From JBGTSJ01 sp041940305 (GTDB taxonomy: Bacteria; Planctomycetota; Planctomycetia; Planctomycetales; Planctomycetaceae): a stretch of DNA of 64,000 nucleotides. The DNA is taken from positions 1 to 64,000 of the forward strand of contig JBGTSJ010000002.1 of NCBI GenBank assembly GCA_041940305.1, in the 5' to 3' direction. Positions 18,069 to 26,485 of this stretch are shown piece after piece. The first letter of the stretch is position 1, and every line of letters begins with the position of its first letter. Below the pieces are notes generated by a model. The model did no database searches. It saw only the letters and a program-made list of their open reading frames with translations, and was not told the origin of the DNA. Position numbers and translations under genes: made by a program.

Positions 18069-19076
18069 CTACGCGGCCCGCCGCAGTTCCGGCGCAGTCG
18101 TGGGAGCAGCTCCGCTCCATGTGACCAGACGTCCCGCGACCGGGTCCCACAGCCGCAGCTTGAGGCACGCGGCGATGTCCCGCGGATGCAGCGTGACGGT
18201 CCGCGGCGATTGCAGTTCGGGCAGTGCCGCCATCGCTTCCGGCAGCCGGTAGAACGGGATCCGCGAATTGAGATGATGCACGTGGTGATAGCCGATATTG
18301 GCCGTCATCCACCGCATGACGCGGCCCATCGGGATGTAGCTCGATGAACTGAGCGCGGCGGCGACGTAGTTCCATTCGGTCACCGGCTGGATCGCCGCCT
18401 GCGGAAAGTTGTGCTGAGCGTAGAACAGGTACGCCCCAATGCATGAGGCAATGGAGCAGGGGATCAGGGCGGCCAGCCAGAGGTCGTCCACTTCCTGCAG
18501 ACCGAGCCAGATCAGCAGTGATGCATGGCAGATGATGGCCAGCGCGCCGTCCAAATGCCGCCGGGGATTGGCCAGCAGCGGCCGCACGCACATGCCGTAG
18601 AAGAACACCGTGGCGTAGCCGCACAGGATCGACAGCGGATGCCGCACGAACGCGTATTCGATCCGCTCCCGCCGGGATGCGTTGCGGTACTCGTCGGTCG
18701 TCATCAGCGGAAACGATCCGACATTGGGACCGGACAACTTGGAGTTGTGGGCGTGATGATGGTCGTGCGACCGCTTCCAGCCGCTGGACGGACTGAGGAT
18801 CAGGAGGCCGATCGCGCGCATCAGCCAGTCCGCGATGCGCGAGCCGGCGAGGATCGCGCCATGCTGATGATCGTGATACAGCACGAACAGGCGGACGATG
18901 ACCAGCCCCAGCATGACGCTGGCCGGCACGCGCAGGAGCAGCGGCCATTCGCTGCGGATGATCGCCAGCAGCAGTCCGGCCACGGCCAGCGTGGAGACGA
19001 CGTGCCACCAGCTCAGTGCGGGCCGCTCCTGTGCGAACGGCCTGGTGGCGATCAGCAGCTCTTTGTGCGTACGCAT
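18069..19076 (-). CDS. membrane fatty-acid desaturase
   Basis: A membrane di-iron desaturase of 335 aa when started at 19076 (24 more residues if started at 19148). Three histidine boxes are present: HDHQHG, HDHHHAH and HHVHH, with the usual pairs of hydrophobic helices around them (VVSTLAVAGLLLAIIRS, VMLGLVIVRLFVL, then two more pairs). Such enzymes insert double bonds in acyl chains, or hydroxylate or ketolate related lipids, in the membrane. The third box near residue 270 precedes the FYRLPEA segment typical of the family. Substrate is not predictable. Confidence 0.92.
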   Translation of the reverse strand: MRTHKELLIATRPFAQERPALSWWHVVSTLAVAGLLLAIIRSEWPLLLRVPASVMLGLVIVRLFVLYHDHQHGAILAGSRIADWLMRAIGLLILSPSSGWKRSHDHHHAHNSKLSGPNVGSFPLMTTDEYRNASRRERIEYAFVRHPLSILCGYATVFFYGMCVRPLLANPRRHLDGALAIICHASLLIWLGLQEVDDLWLAALIPCSIASCIGAYLFYAQHNFPQAAIQPVTEWNYVAAALSSSSYIPMGRVMRWMTANIGYHHVHHLNSRIPFYRLPEAMAALPELQSPRTVTLHPRDIAACLKLRLWDPVAGRLVTWSGAAPTTAPELRRAA

Positions 19077-19181
19077 CCCGATGCTCGGAGGGCGTGCCGG
19101 ATGCTGCGCGCACGATGCGCCGCGCGATCCGTGAGGGAGGGAAACCACCGGCAGAATCTGCCGGACGCAGGCGGAACGTGG

Positions 19182-19409
19182 CTATGCCGCTTCGCGCTCC
19201 TGCTCGTCGTCTCCGTAGATCAGCAGGTAGATCGCGTCGGTCGCCTCGTTGAGGTAGAAGCGAATGTTCTCGCTCTCGACCGTCGCGGCCAGCGTCTCCA
19301 GCGCTTCGACGACGCGGTCGACCTCGTCGCTCGAGATCTCCTCGTAGTCGTCGGCGCCGGCAGCGCCGCCTTGAGCATCCTCCGCGTCAAACGGAAGTTG
19401 TCCGGACAT
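19182..19409 (-). CDS. small acidic protein, unknown function
   Basis: A 75-aa acidic protein (MSGQLPFDAEDAQGG start, ending GDDEQEREAA) with a central amphipathic part (VDRVVEALETLAATVES, FYLNEATDAIYLLIY). The start at 19409 is preceded by GGAGG with 6-nt spacing on the minus strand, better than the ATG at 19433. No family was recognised. It lies between the desaturase and a small Lys-rich gene, all on the minus strand. Confidence 0.7.
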   Translation of the reverse strand: MSGQLPFDAEDAQGGAAGADDYEEISSDEVDRVVEALETLAATVESENIRFYLNEATDAIYLLIYGDDEQEREAA

Positions 19410-19537
19410 GACTTGCCTCCATGCAGAATTCATGACTTCGCGCGCCGTCCGGCGGCGATGGGACCAATCCTCACAGCTGCCCGCGGCGAGTGGTCGACCT
19501 TTCTTCCCAAGGCCGTCGAACTCACTCGGGCCGCTGC

Positions 19538-19699
19538 TTATTTCTTCTTGCCTTTGCCGGGCTTGCCGGATGCATTCTTCTTCTTGGCAGCCGGCTTGAC
19601 GCTCTGCTTCGCGGAGCCTGATCCGCTTCCGCCGAACACCCGCTCCCAGCCGGATGCAAACTTCTTCGATGACCCGGTGTGCACCGTGTAACCCGTCAC
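19538..19699 (-). CDS. 53-aa Lys-rich small protein (TVHTGSSKKF type), GTG start
   Basis: A short gene with a GTG start preceded by GAGG. The product starts MTGYTVHTGSSKKFASGWER, followed by a Gly/Ser linker and a Lys-rich tail (KKKNASGKPGKGKKK). The N-terminal YTVHTGSSKKF-W motif is recalled as a recurrent signature of small planctomycete proteins with Lys-rich tails, but no function is known. The highly basic tail suggests nucleic-acid or phosphate binding, which is inference. It is too short for usual gene-length cut-offs. Confidence 0.72.
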   Translation of the reverse strand: MTGYTVHTGSSKKFASGWERVFGGSGSGSAKQSVKPAAKKKNASGKPGKGKKK

Positions 19700-19835
19700 G
19701 TCAGTACCTCATTCATCTCAGCAGAAACCATCGGAAGCCCGCCACCATTCGCGGCGGGCGGGAAACCTATCAACTGCCTCAAGCCCCCGCCAGTCCAGTT
19801 CGCCTCGACAAAACCAGGCCTGCCAGCCGCAGGGC

Positions 19836-19912
19836 GGAACCGCAAAAAACGCGAAAGTGGCGAAAACAATTCCATCCTTTCGCTGCTTTCGCCTCTTTCG
19901 CGGTTCTTTCCT
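19836..19912. repeat. long imperfect palindrome of GCGAAA units, dispersed family C
   Basis: The left half (GGAACCGCAAAAAACGCGAA and following) contains spaced GCGAAA units; the right half repeats them as TTTCGC units in mirror order and ends CGCGGTTC. A second copy with the same architecture lies at 32557-32642. It sits just before the end of the minus-strand heme protein gene. Confidence 0.8.
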
Positions 19913-19920
19913 TTCGACCC

Positions 19921-22900
19921 TTATGGTGCTTCCGCCGCCGGCTGCTTCGATCGCAGCAGCTCGGCCAGGATTTCATCCAGCTCCGCGGGCTTCAACAGCT
20001 CGCCGAAGTTGGCCGGCATCAGTGACAGCGGCGACAATGCCTGCTCGTCAATCTCCTCTTTCGGCACACGCACTTCCTCTCCCTTGTTGTTCGCGAGCAC
20101 GAGCACGGCGCCTTCTTCGCGCAGCGGCAGGCCCGATATCACCTGGCCATCCAGCGTGACGATGGTGGTTGTCCGAAATGCCGCGTCGACATTGCGGCTC
20201 GGATCGAGGATGTCCTCCAGCAGCCGGTCCGCGCCGCGCGGGCCGATGCCGTCCAGTTGCGGCCCCACTTTCTTCCCTTCTCCGCTCAACTGGTGACACG
20301 CCGCGCAATGCTGTTTGTACAGCGCCCGTCCCCGATCGGGCGTGGTCGCATCGGCACGAAACGACTGCCGGCGTTCGGCGATCAGTCGCTCGACTTCTTC
20401 ATTCGCCGAAGGCAGACCCGCCGTGAGTTCGTCGATTCTCGCCGCGATCTCGGAGCCGAGCGCCGCCTGCAGACGCTGCTGCAGACTGGCGTCCGTGAGC
20501 AGCCGTGCGGAACAGCGTCCGGACGCCACGAGGCTCATCAGGGCCGCCGCGCCGCCGCGGTCTCCGGCAAGCTCAGCGGCGAGCTCTCGCTGTTCACCGG
20601 CCGTTGCCTGCCGCATAGCGTCTTCCAGAATCGGCTGCACTTCCTCGCTGCGACGCGACAAGATCAGGGACAGGACGCGCTCGCGCGTTTCGGCCGGCCA
20701 GGTCGACGAGGCGGATCCCTGCAGCAGGGCCGACAGGCGCGCATCAGGCGCCAGTTCGAGCAGCGCCCGGGCACAACGAATTCTTGCAGGAGTTCCGGCC
20801 TCCTGATTGGCCACGATGTCTTTCAGGCGTGACGCAAGTCCTTCGAGTTTGAGCCGCGCGATGAGTTCGGTTGCGGACTGCAGCGCAGAGAACGCCTCCG
20901 TATTCAGCGTCTCAACCGAAAACCGACCGACCGCGAGCCATGCATAGGCGTCGCGCGGATCGGCGTCCGTGATTTCGACGAACACACGCCGTCCCTCGAC
21001 GCCGGCGAGGTCCCATTCGAACCGTTGCGCCGTGTCGTTTCTGGGGGGGAGTGCCTCGGCGAGCACCTCGCCGCTGGCGGCGTCGTGCAGACGCACCGCG
21101 TTGTTCGGTTCGACAGGGTTGGTGGGAAATCCATTGTGTCCCGCCATAAAGAACGACATCCGCGGCGGCGCCGCAAGCTCCGACGAGCGGAGGATGCCCG
21201 TCTTCTGTTCGCCATTCGGCAGGCTGCACCAGAACGCGGAACCTGCGTCACCGTCAGCCGAGATGCGCGTCTGCACGACAAACACCTCGCCGTCCGACGC
21301 TCGCCCGGGAGCCGGCAGCGCTGTCCAACCCGGGTTCTCATGCAGTCCCCGTTCCAGCAATTCCTCGGCGAGTTCAGTTCCCCAATGGCCGAGCGATTCC
21401 CGAGGATCAATGCCCGCCGCTCTCAGTCCTTCGGCCAGGGCGAGCAGGTCCGCGAGTCCCACCTGAGGATTCCCCGCGCTGGCCTCGCGCAGCGTCCCAA
21501 TCACGTTCTGCAACTGAGGCGGTTCGGCGTAACGGGCGGCGAAGGCAAGGTACTCCGCGTGACGACCCGTATACGGAGCATTCCGAATGCGATGAACAAC
21601 GATTGCAGCCGCTTCCGGAGTCGGAGCACCAAGGGCCGCATCGGCCAGCAGATCGGCATGGTGGGCCATCGATTGGGCAATCGCGTCGCCGGCCGCGACC
21701 TCCGGCCGCAGCAGATGATCCCGCAATGCGATCTTGATCGTGTGCCGCAGGAATCCGTCCTGTTCCCCGACTGCCGCAAGTGCAGCCAGCAGCGGCGGCA
21801 GGTTGGCTTCGGCAGGATGACGTCCGGCGGCTTCCGCGGCCGCCCGGACGACGAATGGATTCTCGTCGTGCAGCAACCGGCGCACCGTCTCGCCGGCAGG
21901 TTCCGACCAGTCCGGCATTTCGGAGAGGATGCGGGCAAGGTGCGTGCGCACCAGCGGCGACGAATCGACCGCCAGCAATGCCACCATCGAGTCGCTCAGT
22001 GCACCGTTCCGCCAGAGCAGCCAGGCCGCTGCCAGACGCTGTTCCGGACTCGCATCGCCGATCAGCAACACCTGCAGCGGCTCGACCGCCTCCATCCCGA
22101 ACCGGTCCGATAACAGGTTGGCGGCCAGGGTGCGGATCGCGAAATTGTCGTCCCCCAAACGTTCGATCAACTCGTCCAACCCGTCACTCGACAGGTCCGG
22201 AGGCGCGCTGAGGGCCTCGACTCCCTCGCCGGTGTAGACGACGCGCCAGATGCGTCCCTTCTCCCGGTCGCGCCGCGGATGGTCGAGCGGTACTTCGTAG
22301 TGCCCGATGATGCAGTTGTAAAAGTCCGCGATGTACAGCGCCCCGTCCGGCCCCAGCTTCACATCGACCGGCCGAAACCAGCCGTCATCACAGGTGATGA
22401 ATTCCGGCTGTGTCTCCGCCCATGGCGACGACCCGCGATAGTCGATATGGTCCCGGTGCACGACGCCGTTCACTGGGTTGCAGAGGAAGATGCACCCCTG
22501 GTACTCGGCCGGGAATTGCGGTGCTTCATACCACGCGGCCCCGCAGATTCCGGTCGAGCCGTGATTGTGGTCAATCATGTCCGGGCCGAAGCCGAGCCCG
22601 TCGTGAGGCTTGCCGAAGCTGGAGTAGTATGCCCCCCGGATCAACCCCGTCAGCGGCATGGAATGGCAGTCCGCCGTGTAAGCGTTCCCCCAGGGATCGA
22701 ACGTCAGCCCGAACGGGTTGACCTGCCCCCACGTGTACTGCTCGATTCCCATGCCGTCTTCGCGGAAGCGGAAGGTGTTGCCGCTGTTGAGCGTCAGCAC
22801 CGTCGCCGGATAGGTCTCGCTTTCCTCGATCGGCAGATGGGCCCGAATGGGAGACGTGTTGCGGAACCCGTGAGTCGCATAAATCCAGCCGTCGATCCAG

Positions 22901-23457
22901 CGGGTGAACGAACTCGCCATGCCGTGCGTATCAAGATTGCCGATCGGCCCGTACAGCACGATCGACTCATCGGCCAAGCCGTCGCCGTCCGCATCGTGCG
23001 CCGACTGGATATTCGGAATGCTGAAGTAGACGGACCCATCCCGCGTCGGAACCTGGCCAATCGGGATGTTCAGGCCGGACACGAAGTGCGTGATCTTCGC
23101 CGGCCGCCCGTCCGCCCCGATGCCTTCGATCACTGACAGCCGATCGCGGGGTTCGTGGTCCCCCACGTGCGGAAACCGCTCATCCCGCGGCTCCACTCCC
23201 TCACCCCGCGCGGGATACGGATACTCGACTGAATGCGTGACCCACAGCCGTCCCGCGGCGTCGAAGTTGAGCTGCATCGGCTGGCCGATATCCGGCTCCG
23301 ATGCCACCAGCTGGATCTCAAATCCCGGCGGGAGATGAAACTCAGCCCGCTGCTGATCCGGCGTCAACGGATCGGTCTCCACCACCAGCGGCGCGGCCGG
23401 CAGGGAGCTTGAACAAACGAGTAGCCACGCCAGCACGGCCGCCAACACTCGGTGCAC
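19921..23457 (-). CDS. PVC-type heme-binding protein: propeller dehydrogenase-HEAT-cytochrome c
   Basis: A 1178-aa exported protein (signal peptide about 1-22). The N-terminal 400 residues match the PVC/planctomycete membrane-bound dehydrogenase propeller (FHLPPGFEIQLVASEPDIGQ, FDAAGRLWV, YIADFYNCIIGHYEVP). The middle is helical and HEAT-like, with many Ala/Leu repeats. A further beta-rich insert follows near residue 720. The C-terminus is a planctomycete cytochrome c module with one heme site CAACH at about 1051-1055 and a likely axial Met in SLMPANFG. Such proteins are abundant in Planctomycetota and thought to oxidise sugars or alcohols outside the cytoplasm; the substrate is unknown. Confidence 0.95.
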   Translation of the reverse strand: MHRVLAAVLAWLLVCSSSLPAAPLVVETDPLTPDQQRAEFHLPPGFEIQLVASEPDIGQPMQLNFDAAGRLWVTHSVEYPYPARGEGVEPRDERFPHVGDHEPRDRLSVIEGIGADGRPAKITHFVSGLNIPIGQVPTRDGSVYFSIPNIQSAHDADGDGLADESIVLYGPIGNLDTHGMASSFTRWIDGWIYATHGFRNTSPIRAHLPIEESETYPATVLTLNSGNTFRFREDGMGIEQYTWGQVNPFGLTFDPWGNAYTADCHSMPLTGLIRGAYYSSFGKPHDGLGFGPDMIDHNHGSTGICGAAWYEAPQFPAEYQGCIFLCNPVNGVVHRDHIDYRGSSPWAETQPEFITCDDGWFRPVDVKLGPDGALYIADFYNCIIGHYEVPLDHPRRDREKGRIWRVVYTGEGVEALSAPPDLSSDGLDELIERLGDDNFAIRTLAANLLSDRFGMEAVEPLQVLLIGDASPEQRLAAAWLLWRNGALSDSMVALLAVDSSPLVRTHLARILSEMPDWSEPAGETVRRLLHDENPFVVRAAAEAAGRHPAEANLPPLLAALAAVGEQDGFLRHTIKIALRDHLLRPEVAAGDAIAQSMAHHADLLADAALGAPTPEAAAIVVHRIRNAPYTGRHAEYLAFAARYAEPPQLQNVIGTLREASAGNPQVGLADLLALAEGLRAAGIDPRESLGHWGTELAEELLERGLHENPGWTALPAPGRASDGEVFVVQTRISADGDAGSAFWCSLPNGEQKTGILRSSELAAPPRMSFFMAGHNGFPTNPVEPNNAVRLHDAASGEVLAEALPPRNDTAQRFEWDLAGVEGRRVFVEITDADPRDAYAWLAVGRFSVETLNTEAFSALQSATELIARLKLEGLASRLKDIVANQEAGTPARIRCARALLELAPDARLSALLQGSASSTWPAETRERVLSLILSRRSEEVQPILEDAMRQATAGEQRELAAELAGDRGGAAALMSLVASGRCSARLLTDASLQQRLQAALGSEIAARIDELTAGLPSANEEVERLIAERRQSFRADATTPDRGRALYKQHCAACHQLSGEGKKVGPQLDGIGPRGADRLLEDILDPSRNVDAAFRTTTIVTLDGQVISGLPLREEGAVLVLANNKGEEVRVPKEEIDEQALSPLSLMPANFGELLKPAELDEILAELLRSKQPAAEAP

Positions 23458-23484
23458 AGGTCAATTCCCCATTGAGCACTTGCC

Positions 23485-23517
23485 AGAAACCCGGTCTCTC
23501 CAAGAAACCGGGTTTCT
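23485..23517. repeat. palindrome, dispersed family A (second copy)
   Basis: AGAAACCCGGTCTCT and AAGAAACCGGGTTTCT are opposed arms with a 2-nt centre and one or two mismatches. It matches the perfect palindrome at 2637-2670 in arm sequence and spacing. It separates the genes at 23457 and 23547, both minus strand. Confidence 0.8.
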
Positions 23518-23546
23518 CGGAGCGCTCCCAACCACTCACCGCTCAC

Positions 23547-23879
23547 TCAATCCGCGATCCCCAGGTCGCTCCCCTTCACCGGCGCGTCCCGCGAAATGAT
23601 GTCGGGCCCCTTGCCGGCGCGCTTCTCATACACGCCGTCGCCGGCCTTCACGTATTTGGTGAACCCGAGCTTATCCAGCTTCTTGTCATCCTTCATTGAG
23701 CGGTGCATCGAACTCTCGGTCCACTGTCCGCCGATGAACACCGGCTGAATCACCCGCCGCACCGGCTCCCCGGTCTCCGGATGCACCGTCAGAGGCTTCT
23801 CCGTAATAGGCTGGACAACCTCAAACTGCTCTCCGCTCGAGCCGTCTGGGCGGACAACTTCGTATACGTAAACAGGCAT
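23547..23879 (-). CDS. FmdB-like small protein lacking the zinc-ribbon cysteines
   Basis: A 110-aa protein whose first 45 residues follow the FmdB/CxxC_CxxC_SSSS pattern (MPVYVYEVVRPDGSSGEQFE, then PVRRVIQPVF), but all cysteines of the expected C-x2-C pairs are absent; the protein has no Cys at all. The C-terminal half (KLDKLGFTKYVKAGDGVYEK) is compact and basic. FmdB-type proteins are small putative regulators. Because the metal site is missing, a different role is likely. It lies upstream of the heme-protein gene on the same strand, with a palindrome between them. Confidence 0.75.
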   Translation of the reverse strand: MPVYVYEVVRPDGSSGEQFEVVQPITEKPLTVHPETGEPVRRVIQPVFIGGQWTESSMHRSMKDDKKLDKLGFTKYVKAGDGVYEKRAGKGPDIISRDAPVKGSDLGIAD

Positions 23880-24163
23880 CGCTCGCTATGACTCGATTCT
23901 CTCTGTGGGCTATTGGCGCCACGTCGCGCCGGGACCACTCATTCTAACATGCCGCACCCTGCCTCGCTCAACTTCCACGCAGGGCCACCGGCGCAGATGC
24001 GATGAACCCCCGAAGGTGCGTCCTCCGGTTGCGGCCTGCCGGTGCATCCGAGAATCACCCCCAGCCCCTCTCCCGTCGTCTTTCCCCAGTACCGCCAGAA
24101 CAGGCAACTGGATTACACTGAAACGACACACCCAACCATCCATTGCGAATCAGGGATTCAATC

Positions 24164-24664
24164 ATGGAACGGTACCTCCAGTCGCCTCTCATTTGCATCG
24201 GCGCAGCATTCCTCCTCGTGGTCGCCGCCCAAGCCGACGACCCGGCCCCCAGGCCGGAATCCGCCCAACAGTCGGAACTCAACGAACAGGAACAGGCGTT
24301 CGTGGACCTGATGCAGGACAGCGTCCTCGCCGGCCGCTTCAGCGTTGACGGCAAAGAGGACGACGCGGCCAGGACCGACCGTTACACCATCCAGGGGGTC
24401 AGCAAGGTCAAAGACGACAACTGGCTGGTCCACGCCCGCATTGTCTACGGCCAGAACGACATCGTGATCCCCGTCCCCGTCAAAATGCTGTGGGCTGGCG
24501 ACACCCCCGTTCTCTCCGTCACCGATCTGACCATTCCCGGACTCGGCGAGAAGTTCTCGACGCGGCTGCTGTTCCATGACGGCCGCTACGCCGGCACGTG
24601 GGGTCACGGCGACGTCGGCGGCCATATGTGGGGCGTGATCGAGAAGCAGACGCCCGCCGAGTGA
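24164..24664 (+). CDS. secreted hypothetical protein (166 aa)
   Basis: A signal peptide (MERYLQSPLICIGAAFLLVV, cleavage near AQA-DD) is followed by a soluble domain of about 140 residues. Repeated tokens such as LAGRFSVDG, DRYTIQGVSKV, WLVHARIVYG, DIVIPVPVKMLWAGDTPVL and FHDGRYAGTWGHGDVGGHMWG suggest a beta-rich fold. It resembles small exported planctomycete proteins of unknown function. The start is at the ATG that begins the signal peptide; a few in-frame residues precede it. Confidence 0.8.
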   Translation: MERYLQSPLICIGAAFLLVVAAQADDPAPRPESAQQSELNEQEQAFVDLMQDSVLAGRFSVDGKEDDAARTDRYTIQGVSKVKDDNWLVHARIVYGQNDIVIPVPVKMLWAGDTPVLSVTDLTIPGLGEKFSTRLLFHDGRYAGTWGHGDVGGHMWGVIEKQTPAE

Positions 24665-24750
24665 CCCACGCCGCGAACTGTCCGGCTGCCATTGCATTCT
24701 TGCCAACAGCAGCCGGATTCCGGTCGTATCTAGGCTCAGCCGCCCACCTT

Positions 24751-24774
24751 GTTCCCAAGCCTCTGCCTGGGAGC
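24751..24774. repeat. short inverted repeat (GTTCCCAAGC type)
   Basis: GTTCCCAAGCCTCTGCCTGG and the next four bases form a hairpin with arms CCCA(A/G)GC. It lies upstream of the tandem paralogue pair. Only this copy was seen in the window. The type is recalled as a common dispersed repeat in cyanobacterial and planctomycete genomes. Confidence 0.5.
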
Positions 24775-24824
24775 GCGCTCGCACGAAGCTTTGCTTCGAC
24801 GTCCGTTCAGCCCGACGACCCCGC

Positions 24825-26441
24825 ATGTCCGACTCCTCTGCACGTCGCCCGTCACCCGGCGCCCCCACCGGACGCGGCATGCGTCTGTTCCTGATCGTCG
24901 CCGGCTCCATCTGCGGAGTGACGCTCCTGCTGTGCGGCGGTTGTGCGATCCGGCTGTGGCAGCGATCGGCCTCAATGCAGCCGATCACAATCGGTCCGGA
25001 GACGACTGTGCTCGACGGCCCGCTGACGGTCGACGGCTACGTTGATTATGAAGCCGCCCTCAACCGCAAGTCCGCCGAGGACGTCACCACCGAGAACAAT
25101 TCCGTCGTCCTGCTGGTCCAGGCCTACGGACCCGGCGAGATTGCGCCGGACCTCCGGCAGCGCTACTTCCAACTGCTGGGCATTGCGCCGCTGCCGGAGC
25201 AGGGGCCGTACCTGGTCAGCGCCGGCAACTACGTAAAGCAACTGGATCCCGACACGGCCACGCTGGGCGATCGGACACAGCAGATCTTCGACGACCAGTC
25301 CGCCGCAGCAGAGGCACCCTGGACGGCGGACGAGTATCCGGAACTCGCCGGAATGCTGGACGCCAACGCCGAGCCGCTCGAACTCATCGTGGAAGCCTCA
25401 CAGCGTCCGCGGTTCTACTCACCGATGATCTCGGACCTGGAGACGCCGACGCTCATCGCCTCGCTACTTCCCATTCAGCAGCAGCAGCGGGAAGCGGCCC
25501 GGCAGCTCACGGCGCGGGCCATGCTGAAACTGGGGCAGGGTGATCCGGAGGGGGCGTGGGACGACCTGCTGGCGTGCCACCGTCTGGCCCGGCTGACGGG
25601 CCAGACGCCGTTTCTGATCGGCTCACTCGTTTCAATTGCGATTGACGCCGTCGCCGCCAACTCGGCCGAAGCCCTGCTCGCCAGCGACCTCCTCACTGCG
25701 GACCAGGCGCGTCAATGCCTGGCCGATTTGGACGCACTGCCTCCCGCTCCGGACATGGCGCAGGTGGTCGATGAAGGGGAACGCTACGTTTATCTGGACA
25801 GCATTCTGCTGCTGGCGCGCGGCCGGACGGATGTCCTGTCCGACCTGGCCGACGTCGATCTGGGCGGGGGCGGCGGTCGGTCCATGCTCAACGCCGCCAC
25901 CGACTGGAACGTCGTCCTCGAAACGGCCAACGACCAGTACGATGAATTCACCGCGGCGCTGCAGCTTCCCAAGCGGTCGGCCCGCGTGGCCGAGTTCCGG
26001 CGCTTCGACGAGCAATTGCAGGAAGTGAAGCGGGGGGACGCGCTCGGTTCGATCGTGTCCAACGCCGTCTTCGGCGACCGTGAAGAGAGCAGCCGCAAGG
26101 TAGCGGCGGTGCTGCTTGCCCTGTTGAGCCCGGCCATCGAAACCGCCGGCACAGCCGAAGACCGCGCCGAAGCTCGCCGCCAACTGCTACGGCTGGGATT
26201 CGCGCTCGCCGCGTACCAGCGGGAGCGCGGAGAGTATCCGCAGACGCTCGACGCGCTGGCTCCGGAGTACCTCCCCGCGATCCCCAACGACCCCTTCACC
26301 GACGCGCCGCTCATCTATACGCCCACGGAAACCGGTTACCGCCTCTACAGCGTCGGCGACAACGGCCTCGACGACAATGGCGTCACCCACGACGACCAGC
26401 CCCGTGGCGATGATATTCTGCTGCAGATCGACGGGCCGTAG
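24825..26441 (+). CDS. membrane-anchored protein of unknown function, tandem paralogue 1
   Basis: A 538-aa protein with an N-terminal hydrophobic anchor (MRLFLIVAGSICGVTLLLCG, about 19-38) followed by a cysteine, so a signal anchor or non-canonical lipoprotein. The exported part is alpha-helical and acidic. The last 90 residues contain the motif FALAAYQRERGEYPQTLDAL ending near NGLDDNGVTHDDQPRGDD, a pseudopilin-like tail seen in many planctomycete and acidobacterial exported proteins. The next gene (26486) is a full-length paralogue in the same order and orientation. No enzyme motif was identified. Confidence 0.85.
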   Translation: MSDSSARRPSPGAPTGRGMRLFLIVAGSICGVTLLLCGGCAIRLWQRSASMQPITIGPETTVLDGPLTVDGYVDYEAALNRKSAEDVTTENNSVVLLVQAYGPGEIAPDLRQRYFQLLGIAPLPEQGPYLVSAGNYVKQLDPDTATLGDRTQQIFDDQSAAAEAPWTADEYPELAGMLDANAEPLELIVEASQRPRFYSPMISDLETPTLIASLLPIQQQQREAARQLTARAMLKLGQGDPEGAWDDLLACHRLARLTGQTPFLIGSLVSIAIDAVAANSAEALLASDLLTADQARQCLADLDALPPAPDMAQVVDEGERYVYLDSILLLARGRTDVLSDLADVDLGGGGGRSMLNAATDWNVVLETANDQYDEFTAALQLPKRSARVAEFRRFDEQLQEVKRGDALGSIVSNAVFGDREESSRKVAAVLLALLSPAIETAGTAEDRAEARRQLLRLGFALAAYQRERGEYPQTLDALAPEYLPAIPNDPFTDAPLIYTPTETGYRLYSVGDNGLDDNGVTHDDQPRGDDILLQIDGP

Positions 26442-26485
26442 GCGGCCCGGCCGGAAGCGTCCTGTTGCCCCGCTTTGTTTCCCGC

